A stretch of 64,000 nt of DNA, taken from assembly GCF_003943735.1 (NCBI RefSeq), contig NZ_RJMV01000003.1, forward strand, positions 134,348 through 198,347, given 5' to 3'. The notes beneath the pieces were generated by a model, which had not been told where the DNA came from, made no database searches, and saw nothing but the letters and a program-made list of their open reading frames with translations. The DNA is from Streptococcus sanguinis (GTDB taxonomy: Bacteria > Bacillota > Bacilli > Lactobacillales > Streptococcaceae). The stretch's first letter is position 1. Each line of letters opens with the position of its first letter. Shown here in pieces: positions 54,188-63,510 of the stretch. A program made the position numbers and the translations under genes.

Positions 54188-56689
54188 ATGGAAAAGAAAA
54201 TAGGCAAGTCTGTTGTAGCGACTGGTATCGCGGCTACAACTATTATTTCTGGTGGACTGACCCATCAAGTGCACGCGGATGAGTTGGTTGAATCAACTGT
54301 AACAGCTCCACAAGCGACTGAGGTAACTGGAAAACCGGTGACAGCAGCAGATGTAGCTGTTGCCCAAGAAAATGCTGAAGCTGCTAAAGCTAAACTCGAT
54401 GAGCAAAGATCGATAGTAGATACTGCTAAAACAGAAGCTGAAGATGCAAAAACTAGCGTGAAAGTGGCTGAAGCCGCTGTTGAGAATGCTAAAGAAATAC
54501 AGGCAGAAGCAACAGAAGAAAACGTTGCTAAAGCGGAGACAGAAGCAAAAACAGCAGAGCAAGAGGTTAGCACGAAAGACGTTGCTGTTCGAGAAGCAGC
54601 GGCTAAAGCTGCCAAGGCTGACCAAGCTGTTAAAGATCAAGCAAATACTATTAAAGCGAGTCAATCTCTGGTAGATGTTGCAGAGACTGAATTGAAACAA
54701 GCTAAAACACCACTTAACTCAGAAGAGCAAGCTGTAGCAACTGCTAAGAGTCAGCAAAGTCAAGCACAGACTGCTTTAGACAATGCAAAGGCTGAACTGA
54801 CAAAGGCAGAGCAAGCAGCGTCTTCTGCTCCACAGGTGCAGGCTGAAATCCAGAATAAAATCAATCATGCAAAGGAATCTTTGGGTCGAACCAATCAAGC
54901 TATTAACTCTCTTGAAGGACAGATTCCGGCTGCCGAGAAAGCAGCAGCAACAGCTCCTGTTGACCTTCACAATACGACTTATTCTCAATTTTTAGAAAAT
55001 GTTCGTAACAATGCGGCCAATCAGGAAATTCGTGATGCTGCTAACAATGCTCTTGCAGTTTACCAACGCGGTCAAAATGAATTTGGTATTTCAGTTAATT
55101 CTGACCCAACCAGTCCAGCTAGTCTAGAAAATAACCTTCAAGCTTTGGAGTTGGTTAAGGCGATTAATGCTTACCGTCGTAATGCTGGCTTACAAGAGTT
55201 GTTGGTTAACCCGTATGCGAATGTGGCCAGCCAGATTCAGACTATCTACTTTGAGCGTAATAACTGGCACATGGGTAAGCTGATTGGTAATGAAAATGTA
55301 GCCATTAGCTTTGACCCGCAAGGTGCTGTGAATTTCTGGCACAAAGAAAAAGAAAAGTATCAAGAGATTGCAGCGCAATATGGACTGCCTACTGATGAAA
55401 CTCAGCTTGATGCTAATGCTATCTATATGCGGGTTGGTGCTGGCGTATTTGCTCAGATTGGACACTATGTTCAGATGATGGATAATAAAGCCAATGCTAT
55501 CTCAGCAGCTTATGATAAGCATCCAAACCAATGGGGCACACCTCATGGTACATCCGAAGTTGGTTTCCATCATATTAGCAACTTTGACCAACGTGTTAAT
55601 AATGGTACTTTGCTGACTGTTGCGGCTATGGAGCAGTTATTACGTGCTGGTGGTGGTCGTTCTGCAGGTTCTAACGCTAATGTTACAGCACTTAAGAATC
55701 AATTGGCTGAACTCAAGGCTCAAAAAGTTGGTCAGGAATCAGCTATCAATATCCTCAATGCTCAATTAGCTGATGCTCAAAAGGCAGCGGCAGCTCAAAT
55801 TGCAGCAGTTGAAGCAGCTCGTCAGAAAGTAGCAACTGCTGAAAATAATCTAGCTTTGACCAAGCAAAATGTTGCCCTTAAGCAGGAAGCTCTCGACAGA
55901 GCGACAGCTAAGATTGCAGCAAACCTAGTACCTTATCAGACTAACTTGAGCAACGCTCAGGCAGTTCTAGCGGCAGCTAAAGATAAGTTAGCAGAACTTC
56001 AATCAGCTCAAGAAGCTGCAAAAGCTAATTTGGGAACTGCTCAAGAGGACTTCATGGCTGCTCAAAAGACATTAGCAGCAGCTAAAAAGAAAGTTATTGA
56101 TCTAAAAAATGCTCCTCAATTACTAGCAGAAGCTGAGCGGGAGTTGGCAGAAGCGCAGCTTGATTTTGAAGCTAAACAAGCAATCTTAAATCAAGAGACT
56201 GCAACTTTAGCTGTTCTTGAGGAATCCTACAACAGTCTTCAAGCGAATTATGAAACTCTCTTGAATATCTTGAATCAAGCATCTCTCCTGTATGGAAATG
56301 CTCTGAATAGCAACTATCGCTCAGGTGAAGATAAACAGACTCTAACAGCTGTAAAAGGCGGAGCTGCTGGTCCAGGTGCAGAGGATGAAGCTAAGAAAGA
56401 TTCAGATGCTAAGACTGCAGAAGTTCATGCAAACACTCGTGAAGTCAAAGGAGTAACTACAGGCGCTGTTCAAGCGGCAGGTGGTGGTGCATTTACTGAT
56501 TTTGTTGTAAACCCTGCAGCTCAGCTAGCTAGTGTGGCTACGACAGCTGATAAGGCTCCAACAGTTCCTGCTATTCTGCCAAATACTGGTTCAGAAGCAG
56601 AACGCCTAGCAATTTTTGGTATGGCACTTGGTGCAGCGGCCTTTTTGGGAACCAACAAGCGCCGTCGCAGAGATGAAGATTATAATTAA
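54188..56689 (+). CDS. LPXTG-anchored surface protein with coiled coils and CAP-like domain (SEC10/PgrA type)
   Basis: This 833-residue cell-wall protein has a signal peptide (to about residue 30, ending VHA), an Ala/Glu/Lys-rich coiled coil (about 45-260), a CAP/SCP-like globular domain (about 300-500; LELVKAINAYRRNAGLQEL, ERNNWHMGKLIGNENVAISF, GFHHISNFDQRVN), a second coiled coil (about 510-750), and the sortase signal LPNTG (797-801) with hydrophobic helix and KRRRR tail. The layout matches SEC10/PgrA surface-exclusion-like proteins. Likely an adhesin or stalk protein. AAAAGGAG precedes the ATG at 54188. Monocistronic, with a strong terminator. Confidence 0.88.
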   Translation: MEKKIGKSVVATGIAATTIISGGLTHQVHADELVESTVTAPQATEVTGKPVTAADVAVAQENAEAAKAKLDEQRSIVDTAKTEAEDAKTSVKVAEAAVENAKEIQAEATEENVAKAETEAKTAEQEVSTKDVAVREAAAKAAKADQAVKDQANTIKASQSLVDVAETELKQAKTPLNSEEQAVATAKSQQSQAQTALDNAKAELTKAEQAASSAPQVQAEIQNKINHAKESLGRTNQAINSLEGQIPAAEKAAATAPVDLHNTTYSQFLENVRNNAANQEIRDAANNALAVYQRGQNEFGISVNSDPTSPASLENNLQALELVKAINAYRRNAGLQELLVNPYANVASQIQTIYFERNNWHMGKLIGNENVAISFDPQGAVNFWHKEKEKYQEIAAQYGLPTDETQLDANAIYMRVGAGVFAQIGHYVQMMDNKANAISAAYDKHPNQWGTPHGTSEVGFHHISNFDQRVNNGTLLTVAAMEQLLRAGGGRSAGSNANVTALKNQLAELKAQKVGQESAINILNAQLADAQKAAAAQIAAVEAARQKVATAENNLALTKQNVALKQEALDRATAKIAANLVPYQTNLSNAQAVLAAAKDKLAELQSAQEAAKANLGTAQEDFMAAQKTLAAAKKKVIDLKNAPQLLAEAERELAEAQLDFEAKQAILNQETATLAVLEESYNSLQANYETLLNILNQASLLYGNALNSNYRSGEDKQTLTAVKGGAAGPGAEDEAKKDSDAKTAEVHANTREVKGVTTGAVQAAGGGAFTDFVVNPAAQLASVATTADKAPTVPAILPNTGSEAERLAIFGMALGAAAFLGTNKRRRRDEDYN

Positions 56690-56698
56690 AGAAATACA

Positions 56699-56735
56699 AA
56701 ATGAGTCTGGAAATTATTCCAGACTCATTTTTTTG
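56699..56735 (+). terminator. Terminator of surface-protein gene
   Basis: AAATGAGTCTGGAA and TTCCAGACTCATTT form a 14-bp stem with a four-base loop, followed by T. Confidence 0.93.
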
Positions 56736-56771
56736 TGTCTACAGCAATTAAACAATCTAATATAAAAATAA

Positions 56772-56807
56772 AGATAAAAACTTCCGATATTAACTGTCGG
56801 AAGTTTT
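56772..56807 (-). terminator. Terminator of maltodextrin operon
   Basis: On the minus strand AAAACTTCCGA and TCGGAAGTTTT pair around a short loop and run into TTTTATC, just after malD. Confidence 0.88.
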
Positions 56808-56825
56808 CAATATTCATAATAGATT

Positions 56826-57662
56826 TTATTTGACTGCTCCGCCTGTTACACCTTCTACGTAGTATTTCTGCATGAAGATGAAGAGAAGAGTGATTGGGAT
56901 AGCGATGATAATCGCTCCAGATGTAAAAGGCAAGAACCATTTATTGATGGCATCCTTATTAAGCATTTGGAAAAGTCCTAAAGCGACTGTGTATTTTTCC
57001 TTGACATCGCCTAGAATGACAGAGGCAAAGATGAAGTCAACCCAAGGTCCCATGAAAGCCATAAGCGCTGTATAAACGATAATTGGTTTTGACAGCGGCA
57101 GTGTGATAGTCCGGAAGATTTGGAAGCGGGTAGCTCCGTCGATCATAGCGGATTCGTCCAAAGAATATGGGATAGTATCAAAGAAACCTTTAGCAATATA
57201 GAAACCTAGAGCAGCCCCAGCTGAATAAACCAGAATCAGTGAAGTCAGGGTTTGTGTCAAATTGAGTGCTTTCAAGATGTAGTAAACCGCAATCATAGAC
57301 ATGAAGCCTGGGAACATGTTAAGTACCAGAGCCAGCTTGAGGAAACGATTTTTATGCTTGAATTTGATACGGCTGAGTGAGTAAGCCATACCCACAGTAA
57401 TCAAAGTAGACAGGATACAGGTCGCTGTGGCAACAATCAGGGTATTCATAAACCACTGAAGAAAAGGATACGTGTTGTTATTAAACAGTCTGATATAGTT
57501 GTCAAGAGTATAGGTCTTAGGGAAGAAGTAAGGGACCGCATTAGAACCTTCACCACGGAAGCTGGTCAGAAAAATCCAGATAATCGGCGTTAGCCAGATG
57601 AGTGCTAAAACAGCCAGTAAGACATAAATCCCTAATAAACTGAGTTTTTTTCTATTTTTCAT
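56826..57662 (-). CDS. malD: Maltodextrin ABC transporter permease (MalD/MalG)
   Basis: This 278-residue inner-membrane permease has six predicted helices and the EAA loop as DESAMIDGATRFQIFRTITL with PLSKPI, which couples to the MsmK/MalK-type ATPase (not in the window). The N-terminal LLAVLALIWLTPIIWIFLTSF and FFPKTYTLDNYIRLF are MalG features. It overlaps malC by one base. Last gene of malX-malC-malD. Confidence 0.93.
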   Translation of the reverse strand: MKNRKKLSLLGIYVLLAVLALIWLTPIIWIFLTSFRGEGSNAVPYFFPKTYTLDNYIRLFNNNTYPFLQWFMNTLIVATATCILSTLITVGMAYSLSRIKFKHKNRFLKLALVLNMFPGFMSMIAVYYILKALNLTQTLTSLILVYSAGAALGFYIAKGFFDTIPYSLDESAMIDGATRFQIFRTITLPLSKPIIVYTALMAFMGPWVDFIFASVILGDVKEKYTVALGLFQMLNKDAINKWFLPFTSGAIIIAIPITLLFIFMQKYYVEGVTGGAVK

Positions 57663-59020
57663 TATTTAGCAGTTCCTTCCTTGAATGATGCGGATCTAGT
57701 ATAGGCTAAGAGACTGAAGGCTGCAGAGATTGCAAAGATCAGTATACCGATAACAGATGCCAGATTGTAGTCCTTGGCTGAAACGGTCAGTTTATAGAGC
57801 CAGGTAACCAAGAGGTCAGTTGAGCCTGCCTGATAGTAGGAAGAGTTAGTAGGTCCACCGCCTGTCAGGAAGTAGATAACGTTGAAGTTGTTAATGTTTC
57901 CGATAAACTGTTGGATAAGTGATGGCGCCATAATCAAGAGAATTTGAGGGAAAGTAATGCTCTTGAAGATTTGAAGCTTGCTAGCTCCATCAATTTCAGC
58001 AGCCTCGATTTGCTCGCTAGGTAGGTTCATGATAATCCCAGTCGCTACCAGCATGGTAAATGGAATACCAATCCACATATTGACAAGGATGATGGAGAAC
58101 TTAGCCCAAACAGGGTCACTCAAGAATGGAATTGGATGCTGAATGAGATGCAGGCTTTGCAATAATCCGTTCAAAGGTCCATTGTCATTCAGGAAGTTGC
58201 GCATCAAGAGCAGTGATACAAATTGCGGTACAGCAATAGTGATAACGAAGAGCGTGCGCCAAACTTTCTTGTACTTGAGGCCTTTGGTATTGAGCAAGAG
58301 AGCTAAAACGATACCGAAGAAGAAAGTAGTAGCTGTTGCAGCAACCGCCCAAATCAAGGTCCAGCCTAAAAGTGGGAAGAAGGTGCTAGCCATACGACCT
58401 GAGAAAACATCACCAAAGCTAGAGAAGCCAACCCAGTCAAAGAGTGACTTAGGAGCTGGATGCTTATGGTCAAAGTTAGTAAAGGCCAAACAGATCATAT
58501 AGATCAGAGGCAAGATGGTAAAGAGCAGTACTCCGATAAGAGGGATGCTCATTAGGCCCATGTGAAAGCGGCCGTCAGCCAACGTCTTAAAGTCCTCAAC
58601 GAAGTTAGGAATCTTCTGACCAGACTGCTTGAGGGCCATCAAGTGACGAGCACTTTTCAGATTACACCAGTAGATATAGGCGAAGACCGCACAGAAGATG
58701 AGAGAAGCAAGTCCAAAAATCAGCATCAGCATAGAGTTGTCACCCGCTACTTGAACGGTGATTTCCAAGCCGTTAACTTTTTTTATAGCCTCTCCTTGCT
58801 CTTGAGTTCCCAATGTAATCATGCCGCCAATGGCTGGTATGATTTGGACTGCAAAAGCAATCAGGAAAGCAATTTCTGAGAAGAGGAAGAGCAGACCCTT
58901 TATAAATTGTTTGTTTACAAGGTTGCTCAGTCCCATTACCAGAAAAGAGAGTTTGACATCCCAAGTTCCCTCTTTAAAGACCTGAACCATGGATGCATTG
59001 TCATAGGATGACTGAGTCAT
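57662..59020 (-). CDS. malC: Maltodextrin ABC transporter permease (MalC/MalF)
   Basis: This 452-residue permease has an extended N-terminal region with two or three extra helices and a periplasm-like loop, then the transport core with EAA loop EQIEAAEIDGASKLQIFKSI (P-Q follow). Conserved NINNFNVIYFLTGGGPTNSS and GSTDLLVTWLYKLT are typical of MalF proteins. GGAGAATACT precedes the ATG. It is separated from malX by a stable hairpin. Confidence 0.93.
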   Translation of the reverse strand: MTQSSYDNASMVQVFKEGTWDVKLSFLVMGLSNLVNKQFIKGLLFLFSEIAFLIAFAVQIIPAIGGMITLGTQEQGEAIKKVNGLEITVQVAGDNSMLMLIFGLASLIFCAVFAYIYWCNLKSARHLMALKQSGQKIPNFVEDFKTLADGRFHMGLMSIPLIGVLLFTILPLIYMICLAFTNFDHKHPAPKSLFDWVGFSSFGDVFSGRMASTFFPLLGWTLIWAVAATATTFFFGIVLALLLNTKGLKYKKVWRTLFVITIAVPQFVSLLLMRNFLNDNGPLNGLLQSLHLIQHPIPFLSDPVWAKFSIILVNMWIGIPFTMLVATGIIMNLPSEQIEAAEIDGASKLQIFKSITFPQILLIMAPSLIQQFIGNINNFNVIYFLTGGGPTNSSYYQAGSTDLLVTWLYKLTVSAKDYNLASVIGILIFAISAAFSLLAYTRSASFKEGTAK

Positions 59021-59047
59021 AGTATTCTCCTTATATTTACAAAGAAA

Positions 59048-59075
59048 GAAGTGAGGAGGCTGCCCTCCTCACTTC
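59048..59075 (-). promoter_or_regulatory. Intercistronic hairpin between malX and malC
   Basis: GAAGTGAGGAGG and CCTCCTCACTTC form a perfect 12-bp stem around GCAG in the malX-malC transcript, without a strong T run. It probably reduces read-through or protects the malX message, giving more binding protein than permease. Confidence 0.75.
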
Positions 59076-59101
59076 AATGCTTATTTTTATTCGTTTGAGT
59101 A

Positions 59102-60358
59102 TTATTTAGCTGCTGCTAAATCTTTATCAAACTGTTGTAATTTTGCGAGGTATTGATCTTCACCAAATTTACCGTTGTAAGCATCGCTGAGGATTGCAGC
59201 ACTTTCAGTCCAGAAGACAGACATTTGGCTAAGTTTAGGCATAACTGTTGTGTAGGTATCAGAAGATCCCATTGTGATAACAGCTTGTGCCAAGGCATCT
59301 TTCTTCACATCTTCAGACTCTTGTACTTCTTTGTTAGCTGGGATGATGTGACGTCCTTCAAACTTGAATTGGTTTTCTTGGCTTTCTTTGCTAGTAAGCA
59401 CTTGAGCCAGTTTGTAGCTTGCTGCGATACGGTCAGTGTCGCCGTTTGAAGGTGTTTGGTTAACTGCGTAAAGTTTTACACCAAGGAAGGCTTTTTGTTG
59501 AACGTCTTGTCCACCGATGTTAACAGTTGGGTAAACAGAGATACCAAGATTGTCTTTGCCGACAGCTTTTTCAGCAGCTGCGTAGTCCCATGGACCTGAT
59601 TGGAAAGCGTCAACTGAACCATCTTCAAATTTAGCAAGAAGGTTAGAAGCATCTACGTTTACAAAACCGCTGTTATTCTTTTGAGCTGCGATGAACTTCA
59701 GAACGTTCACACCGGCTTCGTTACCCCAGTTTGTTCCGTCTACTTGCTCACCATCTTTACCAAAGAGAGTGTCGCCAACAGAAAGGAAGAGTGGAGCAGT
59801 GATGTATCCATTAGCCTCTTTCAAGTTTCCACCAAATTTAGCTTTAGAAGTGATGGTTTCATAAGACTTAACATCATCAGCGGAAAGTTTTGACTTGTTA
59901 TAGTAGGTTACTTGTGATTCGATACCGTATGGGAAAGCATAAGTTTTACCTTTATACTGAGCACCAATCGCTGCTTGTTCCGTATCGTTTTTCTTGATTT
60001 CTTCTGCCATATTAGAAGGAACTTCTTGGATAGCTCCAGCTTCAACTAATTTACCAAGTTGGTCATGTGGCAGAGAGAAAACATCGGCAGCAGTACTAGC
60101 ATCTTTTGTCAGATTTTCCTGAGCGTTTGGATCTTCCATTTCGACTACGTCAACCTTGTAGCCTGATTCTTTCTCGAACTTGCTAACTGTATCAGAGTAA
60201 GAATCTTTAGCACCAGTTGGCACCCAAAGTTTCAAGGTCTTGCTATCGGCTTTAGAAGAAGAGCTCTCCTTGCTACTATTCGAGCTACAAGCTGCTAACA
60301 GCGTTCCTGCAGCCAGCAAGCTGACACTGCCTAATACCACTTTTTTCCATGTTTTCAT
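59102..60358 (-). CDS. malX: Maltodextrin-binding lipoprotein (MalX/MalE)
   Basis: This 418-residue extracellular solute-binding lipoprotein feeds maltodextrins to MalC-MalD. Lipobox LLAACSS, a Ser/Lys linker, then a type I sugar-binding fold with TLKLWVPTGAKDSYSDTVSK, ADVFSLPHDQLGKLVEAGAI, AFPYGIESQVTYYNKSKL and FQSGPWDYAAAEKAVG, matching MalE/MalX proteins. CCGGGAGGAAA precedes the ATG at 60358. Its promoter carries LacI-type operators, fitting induction by maltose-type sugars and glucose repression. Confidence 0.94.
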   Translation of the reverse strand: MKTWKKVVLGSVSLLAAGTLLAACSSNSSKESSSSKADSKTLKLWVPTGAKDSYSDTVSKFEKESGYKVDVVEMEDPNAQENLTKDASTAADVFSLPHDQLGKLVEAGAIQEVPSNMAEEIKKNDTEQAAIGAQYKGKTYAFPYGIESQVTYYNKSKLSADDVKSYETITSKAKFGGNLKEANGYITAPLFLSVGDTLFGKDGEQVDGTNWGNEAGVNVLKFIAAQKNNSGFVNVDASNLLAKFEDGSVDAFQSGPWDYAAAEKAVGKDNLGISVYPTVNIGGQDVQQKAFLGVKLYAVNQTPSNGDTDRIAASYKLAQVLTSKESQENQFKFEGRHIIPANKEVQESEDVKKDALAQAVITMGSSDTYTTVMPKLSQMSVFWTESAAILSDAYNGKFGEDQYLAKLQQFDKDLAAAK

Positions 60359-60393
60359 TCCTATTTCCTCCCGGAATTTTTATTTACAATCCT

Positions 60394-60422
60394 ATTATGC
60401 AACCGTTTGCAATTTTTGTCAA
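60394..60422 (-). promoter_or_regulatory. malX promoter with MalR-like operator in the spacer
   Basis: On the minus strand TTGACA (60417-60422) and CATAAT (60394-60399) are 17 bp apart. The LacI-type palindrome TGCAAACGGTTGCA (60398-60411) fills the spacer and touches the -10, so a bound repressor excludes polymerase. MalR identity is inferred from the mal context. Confidence 0.85.
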
Positions 60423-60517
60423 GCCTTTTTTTGAAATTTTTTTAAAAATATATTAATTTTTCTAAAATTTTTCTATTTTATTTCTGTTTATTTAATCAAA
60501 GCCTATTAAAATGGCTG

Positions 60518-60531
60518 TGCAATCGCTTGCT
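60518..60531 (-). promoter_or_regulatory. Second MalR-like operator
   Basis: GCAAGCGATTGC (minus strand, 60519-60530) is a second LacI-type palindrome about 120 bp upstream of the promoter site; the pair could support DNA looping. Confidence 0.65.
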
Positions 60532-60543
60532 TGATTTTTGCAT

Positions 60544-60557
60544 AGAAAACGCTTTAT
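60544..60557. promoter_or_regulatory. Catabolite-response-element-like site
   Basis: AGAAAACGCTTTAT resembles a CcpA cre site with an imperfect palindrome around CG. It lies between the divergent mal promoter and uvrC. The rest of 60423-60710 is A/T-rich without other features. Confidence 0.5.
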
Positions 60558-60707
60558 TATGGAGAGGATTTTGTCTCATTCGCAATATATTTTTGGTACT
60601 TGTATGAAGAGATGAAGAGAAGTTGTTGTTCAGAATTATCTATGAAAGGAATTCAACTTATGATTTTCTAATAATCTAGTGTCTACCTGTTGAATACTCC
60701 CCTTTTC

Positions 60708-60716
60708 TGCTATAAT
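60708..60716 (+). promoter_or_regulatory. Extended -10 promoter of uvrC
   Basis: TGCTATAAT is a perfect extended -10 element. TTGAAT lies 15 bp upstream (60690-60695). The expected start of transcription, six to seven bases downstream, falls on the uvrC ATG. Confidence 0.75.
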
Positions 60717-60722
60717 AGACCT

Positions 60723-62552
60723 ATGAACAAGCTAATCCAATCAAAGCTGGAACTGTTGCCGACCAGTCCCGGCTGTTACATTCACAAAGACAAAAACGGT
60801 GCCATTATCTATGTCGGAAAAGCCAAGAATCTTCGTAATCGGGTTCGTTCTTATTTCCGTGGCAGTCATGACACCAAGACGGAGGCTCTGGTTTCCGAGA
60901 TTGAGGATTTTGAGTTTATTGTCACCGAGTCTAATATTGAGGCTTTGCTTCTGGAGATTAATCTAATCAAGGAAAACAAGCCTAAGTACAATATCATGCT
61001 CAAGGACGATAAGTCCTATCCTTTTATTAAGATTACCAATGAGACCTATCCGCGCCTGATTATCACGCGCCAAGTCAAAAAGGATGGCGGACTTTATTTT
61101 GGTCCATATCCGGATGTTGGTGCTGCCAATGAAATCAAGCGACTTTTAGATCGGCTCTTTCCTTTTCGTAAGTGTACCAATCCACCTGAGAAGGTTTGTT
61201 TTTACTACCATCTGGGGCAGTGCAAGGCCCACAGTATTTGCCAGGTAGACAGCCAGTATTTCAAAGAGCTGACTCAGGAGGTTGCGGCTTTTCTCAAGGG
61301 CCAGGATGACCAGATTATTGAGGATTTGCGGGGGAAAATGGCTGTCGCAGCGCAAGCTATGGAGTTTGAAAAGGCAGCAGAGTACCGCGACTTGATTCAG
61401 TCCATTGGTACGCTGCGAACCAAGCAGCGGGTCATGGCCAAGGATTTGCAAAATCGTGATGTCTTTGGCTACTATGTGGATAAGGGCTGGATGTGTGTAC
61501 AGGTCTTCTTTGTCCGCCAGGGCAAGTTAATCGAGCGTGACGTCAATCTTTTTCCTTATTACAATGATCCAGACGAAGATTTCCTGACCTATATTGGACA
61601 ATTTTATCAGGAAAAATCTCACCTCAAGCCCAATGAAATTTTGATTCCAGCAGATATTGACGAAGAAGCTGTACGGGCCATGGTGGATACCAAGGTGCTT
61701 AAGCCCCAGCGAGGCGAAAAGAAACAGCTGGTCAATCTGGCTATCAAAAACGCCCGAGTTAGTCTTCAGCAGAAATTTGACCTCTTGGAGAAATCTATTG
61801 AAAAGACTCAAGGTGCAATTGAAAATTTAGGGCAGCTCCTTAACATTCCAACGCCTGTTCGTATTGAGTCTTTTGATAACTCCAACATCATGGGGACCAG
61901 TCCTGTATCAGCTATGGTGGTCTTTGTCAATGGTAAACCAAGTAAGAAAGACTATCGCAAGTATAAGATTAAGACTGTGGTAGGCCCGGATGATTACGCA
62001 AGTATGCGTGAGGTCATCAAGCGGCGCTATAGTCGGGTGATTCGGGATGGACTGACTCCGCCTGATCTGATTGTCATTGACGGTGGACAGGGCCAGGTTA
62101 ATGTCGCTAAAGAAGTTATTCAGGACCAGTTGGGATTGGATATCCCCATCGCTGGACTGCAAAAAAATGACAAGCACCAGACCCATGAACTGCTCTTTGG
62201 TGACCCTCTGCAGGTTGTAGAATTATCCCGGAATTCGCAGGAATTTTTCCTGCTTCAGCGTATCCAAGATGAAGTCCACCGCTTCGCCATCACCTTCCAC
62301 CGCCAGCTCCGGTCTAAAAATTCCTTCTCATCGCAGCTAGATGGCATTGAAGGCTTGGGACCAAAACGCAAGCAAAATCTTATGAAACACTTCAAATCTC
62401 TAACCAAGATTAAAGAAGCCAGTGTTGACCAAATCGTCGAAGTCGGCGTACCACGAGCAGTGGCAGAAGCAGTGTGGGCTAAATTAAATCTAGTAGATCA
62501 GCAGAAAACTTCCTTGCCTGAAGTAGCAGAGCCACAGGTGGATTTAGAATAG
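60723..62552 (+). CDS. uvrC: Excinuclease ABC subunit C (UvrC)
   Basis: UvrC makes both incisions in nucleotide excision repair after UvrB marks the lesion. The 609-residue protein has the GIY-YIG nuclease domain ([20 protein letters not shown], residues about 14-33), a UVR domain ([20 protein letters not shown]) that contacts UvrB, the RNase H-like nuclease domain ([46 protein letters not shown]) and a C-terminal helix-hairpin-helix pair ([20 protein letters not shown]). The ATG at 60723 fits relatives; the longer frame from 60690 would overlap the promoter. No ribosome-binding site is present. Confidence 0.97.
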   Translation: MNKLIQSKLELLPTSPGCYIHKDKNGAIIYVGKAKNLRNRVRSYFRGSHDTKTEALVSEIEDFEFIVTESNIEALLLEINLIKENKPKYNIMLKDDKSYPFIKITNETYPRLIITRQVKKDGGLYFGPYPDVGAANEIKRLLDRLFPFRKCTNPPEKVCFYYHLGQCKAHSICQVDSQYFKELTQEVAAFLKGQDDQIIEDLRGKMAVAAQAMEFEKAAEYRDLIQSIGTLRTKQRVMAKDLQNRDVFGYYVDKGWMCVQVFFVRQGKLIERDVNLFPYYNDPDEDFLTYIGQFYQEKSHLKPNEILIPADIDEEAVRAMVDTKVLKPQRGEKKQLVNLAIKNARVSLQQKFDLLEKSIEKTQGAIENLGQLLNIPTPVRIESFDNSNIMGTSPVSAMVVFVNGKPSKKDYRKYKIKTVVGPDDYASMREVIKRRYSRVIRDGLTPPDLIVIDGGQGQVNVAKEVIQDQLGLDIPIAGLQKNDKHQTHELLFGDPLQVVELSRNSQEFFLLQRIQDEVHRFAITFHRQLRSKNSFSSQLDGIEGLGPKRKQNLMKHFKSLTKIKEASVDQIVEVGVPRAVAEAVWAKLNLVDQQKTSLPEVAEPQVDLE

Positions 62553-62705
62553 ACAAATCTCATATAAGGACAGTGTTTGCAGAATTTTTTTAATAATTAG
62601 GAAAAAATTAACAGAAATGGATGGTCTATTATAATGCCTATAATGTTTGACAATAAAATAATTTTGTATTATAATATGTCTATTCTTTATTAATAGGAGA
62701 CAGTA

Positions 62706-63251
62706 ATGAGAAAAATTATTACAGCTAGTGTAGCGCTTTTATCGGTTATAACTTTAGCAGCATGTTCTGGAAAAACAACATCAGATTCTTCTGAAAAAGC
62801 TTCAAGTTCTGTAGAAAAAAAATCTACTTCAAAGAGTAAATCAAGTAGCTCTGAAACTTCATCAAAAACAGCTAGTTCAGATGTAGAAATCCCAGAAATT
62901 GTTCTTTTGACAGATGAAGAAATCGACAATGCTAAAACAATTGGTGACATGAAAGCTCTCTTTAGTAAGTTGATTGATAATTATAAAAAGTACATTGATG
63001 AAATTGGGAACAAAGTACCTGAGGCTGGGAAAGAAGCATACAATCAACAAGTAGAACCAGCTATTCAATCTATGGAAACTTCAAGAGAAACTTTTAATGA
63101 AACGCTCTCAAGTGCTGGTTCAGATGATACAGAAATTCCAGAACAAAATCGTGCTCTATTTGCTCAGCAATTGAAAACAGGACGTGATGCTATGAAGAAG
63201 GCTATTGAAGGGGCTTATAAAGCTCTTGGTCAGCTTAAATCTGGACAATAA
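62706..63251 (+). CDS. Small lipoprotein with Ser/Lys-rich linker
   Basis: This 181-residue protein has a signal peptide with lipobox LAAC (Cys about residue 20), a linker of Ser, Lys and Thr (about 21-60), and a helical domain (LTDEEIDNAKTIGDMKALFS, YKKYIDEIGNKVPEAGKEAY, ALFAQQLKTGRDAMKKAIEG). Family not recognised with confidence. TAGGAGACAGT precedes the ATG. Monocistronic, closed by a terminator. Confidence 0.78.
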   Translation: MRKIITASVALLSVITLAACSGKTTSDSSEKASSSVEKKSTSKSKSSSSETSSKTASSDVEIPEIVLLTDEEIDNAKTIGDMKALFSKLIDNYKKYIDEIGNKVPEAGKEAYNQQVEPAIQSMETSRETFNETLSSAGSDDTEIPEQNRALFAQQLKTGRDAMKKAIEGAYKALGQLKSGQ

Positions 63252-63260
63252 TATTAACAA

Positions 63261-63287
63261 AGCAGGTAAGAATCACCTGCTTTTTTT
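63261..63287 (+). terminator. Rho-independent terminator
   Basis: AGCAGGT and ACCTGCT pair around AAGAATC, followed by seven T. Confidence 0.9.
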
Positions 63288-63510
63288 GTAGCAAAATGTA
63301 AAATAGATGGAAATTTAAGTGACTTAAAAGATAAGATTGAATCAAAAAATTTTTAAATAAAATATTGTTTATACTCAATTATAAATAAAAATAGGCATAA
63401 TTTAAGCATTTCTAATAATGATTTAGTGAAATTTATGAAAGGAAAAAAACTGCAAACTCTTACAAAATATGATAAAATGAAGCTAGTATATTTAGAAAAG
63501 GATGCAACTT

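Noticed and set aside
54265..54700. Antisense frames rich in Ala/Ser or Phe/Cys opposite the surface-protein coiled coil
   Set aside because: Low-complexity mirror of the Ala/Glu/Lys repeat codons; not a gene.
63288..63365. Possible gene remnant after the small lipoprotein
   Set aside because: A short frame reads IDGNLSDLKDKIESKNF before a stop, but it lacks a start and family match, so it is too weak to list.
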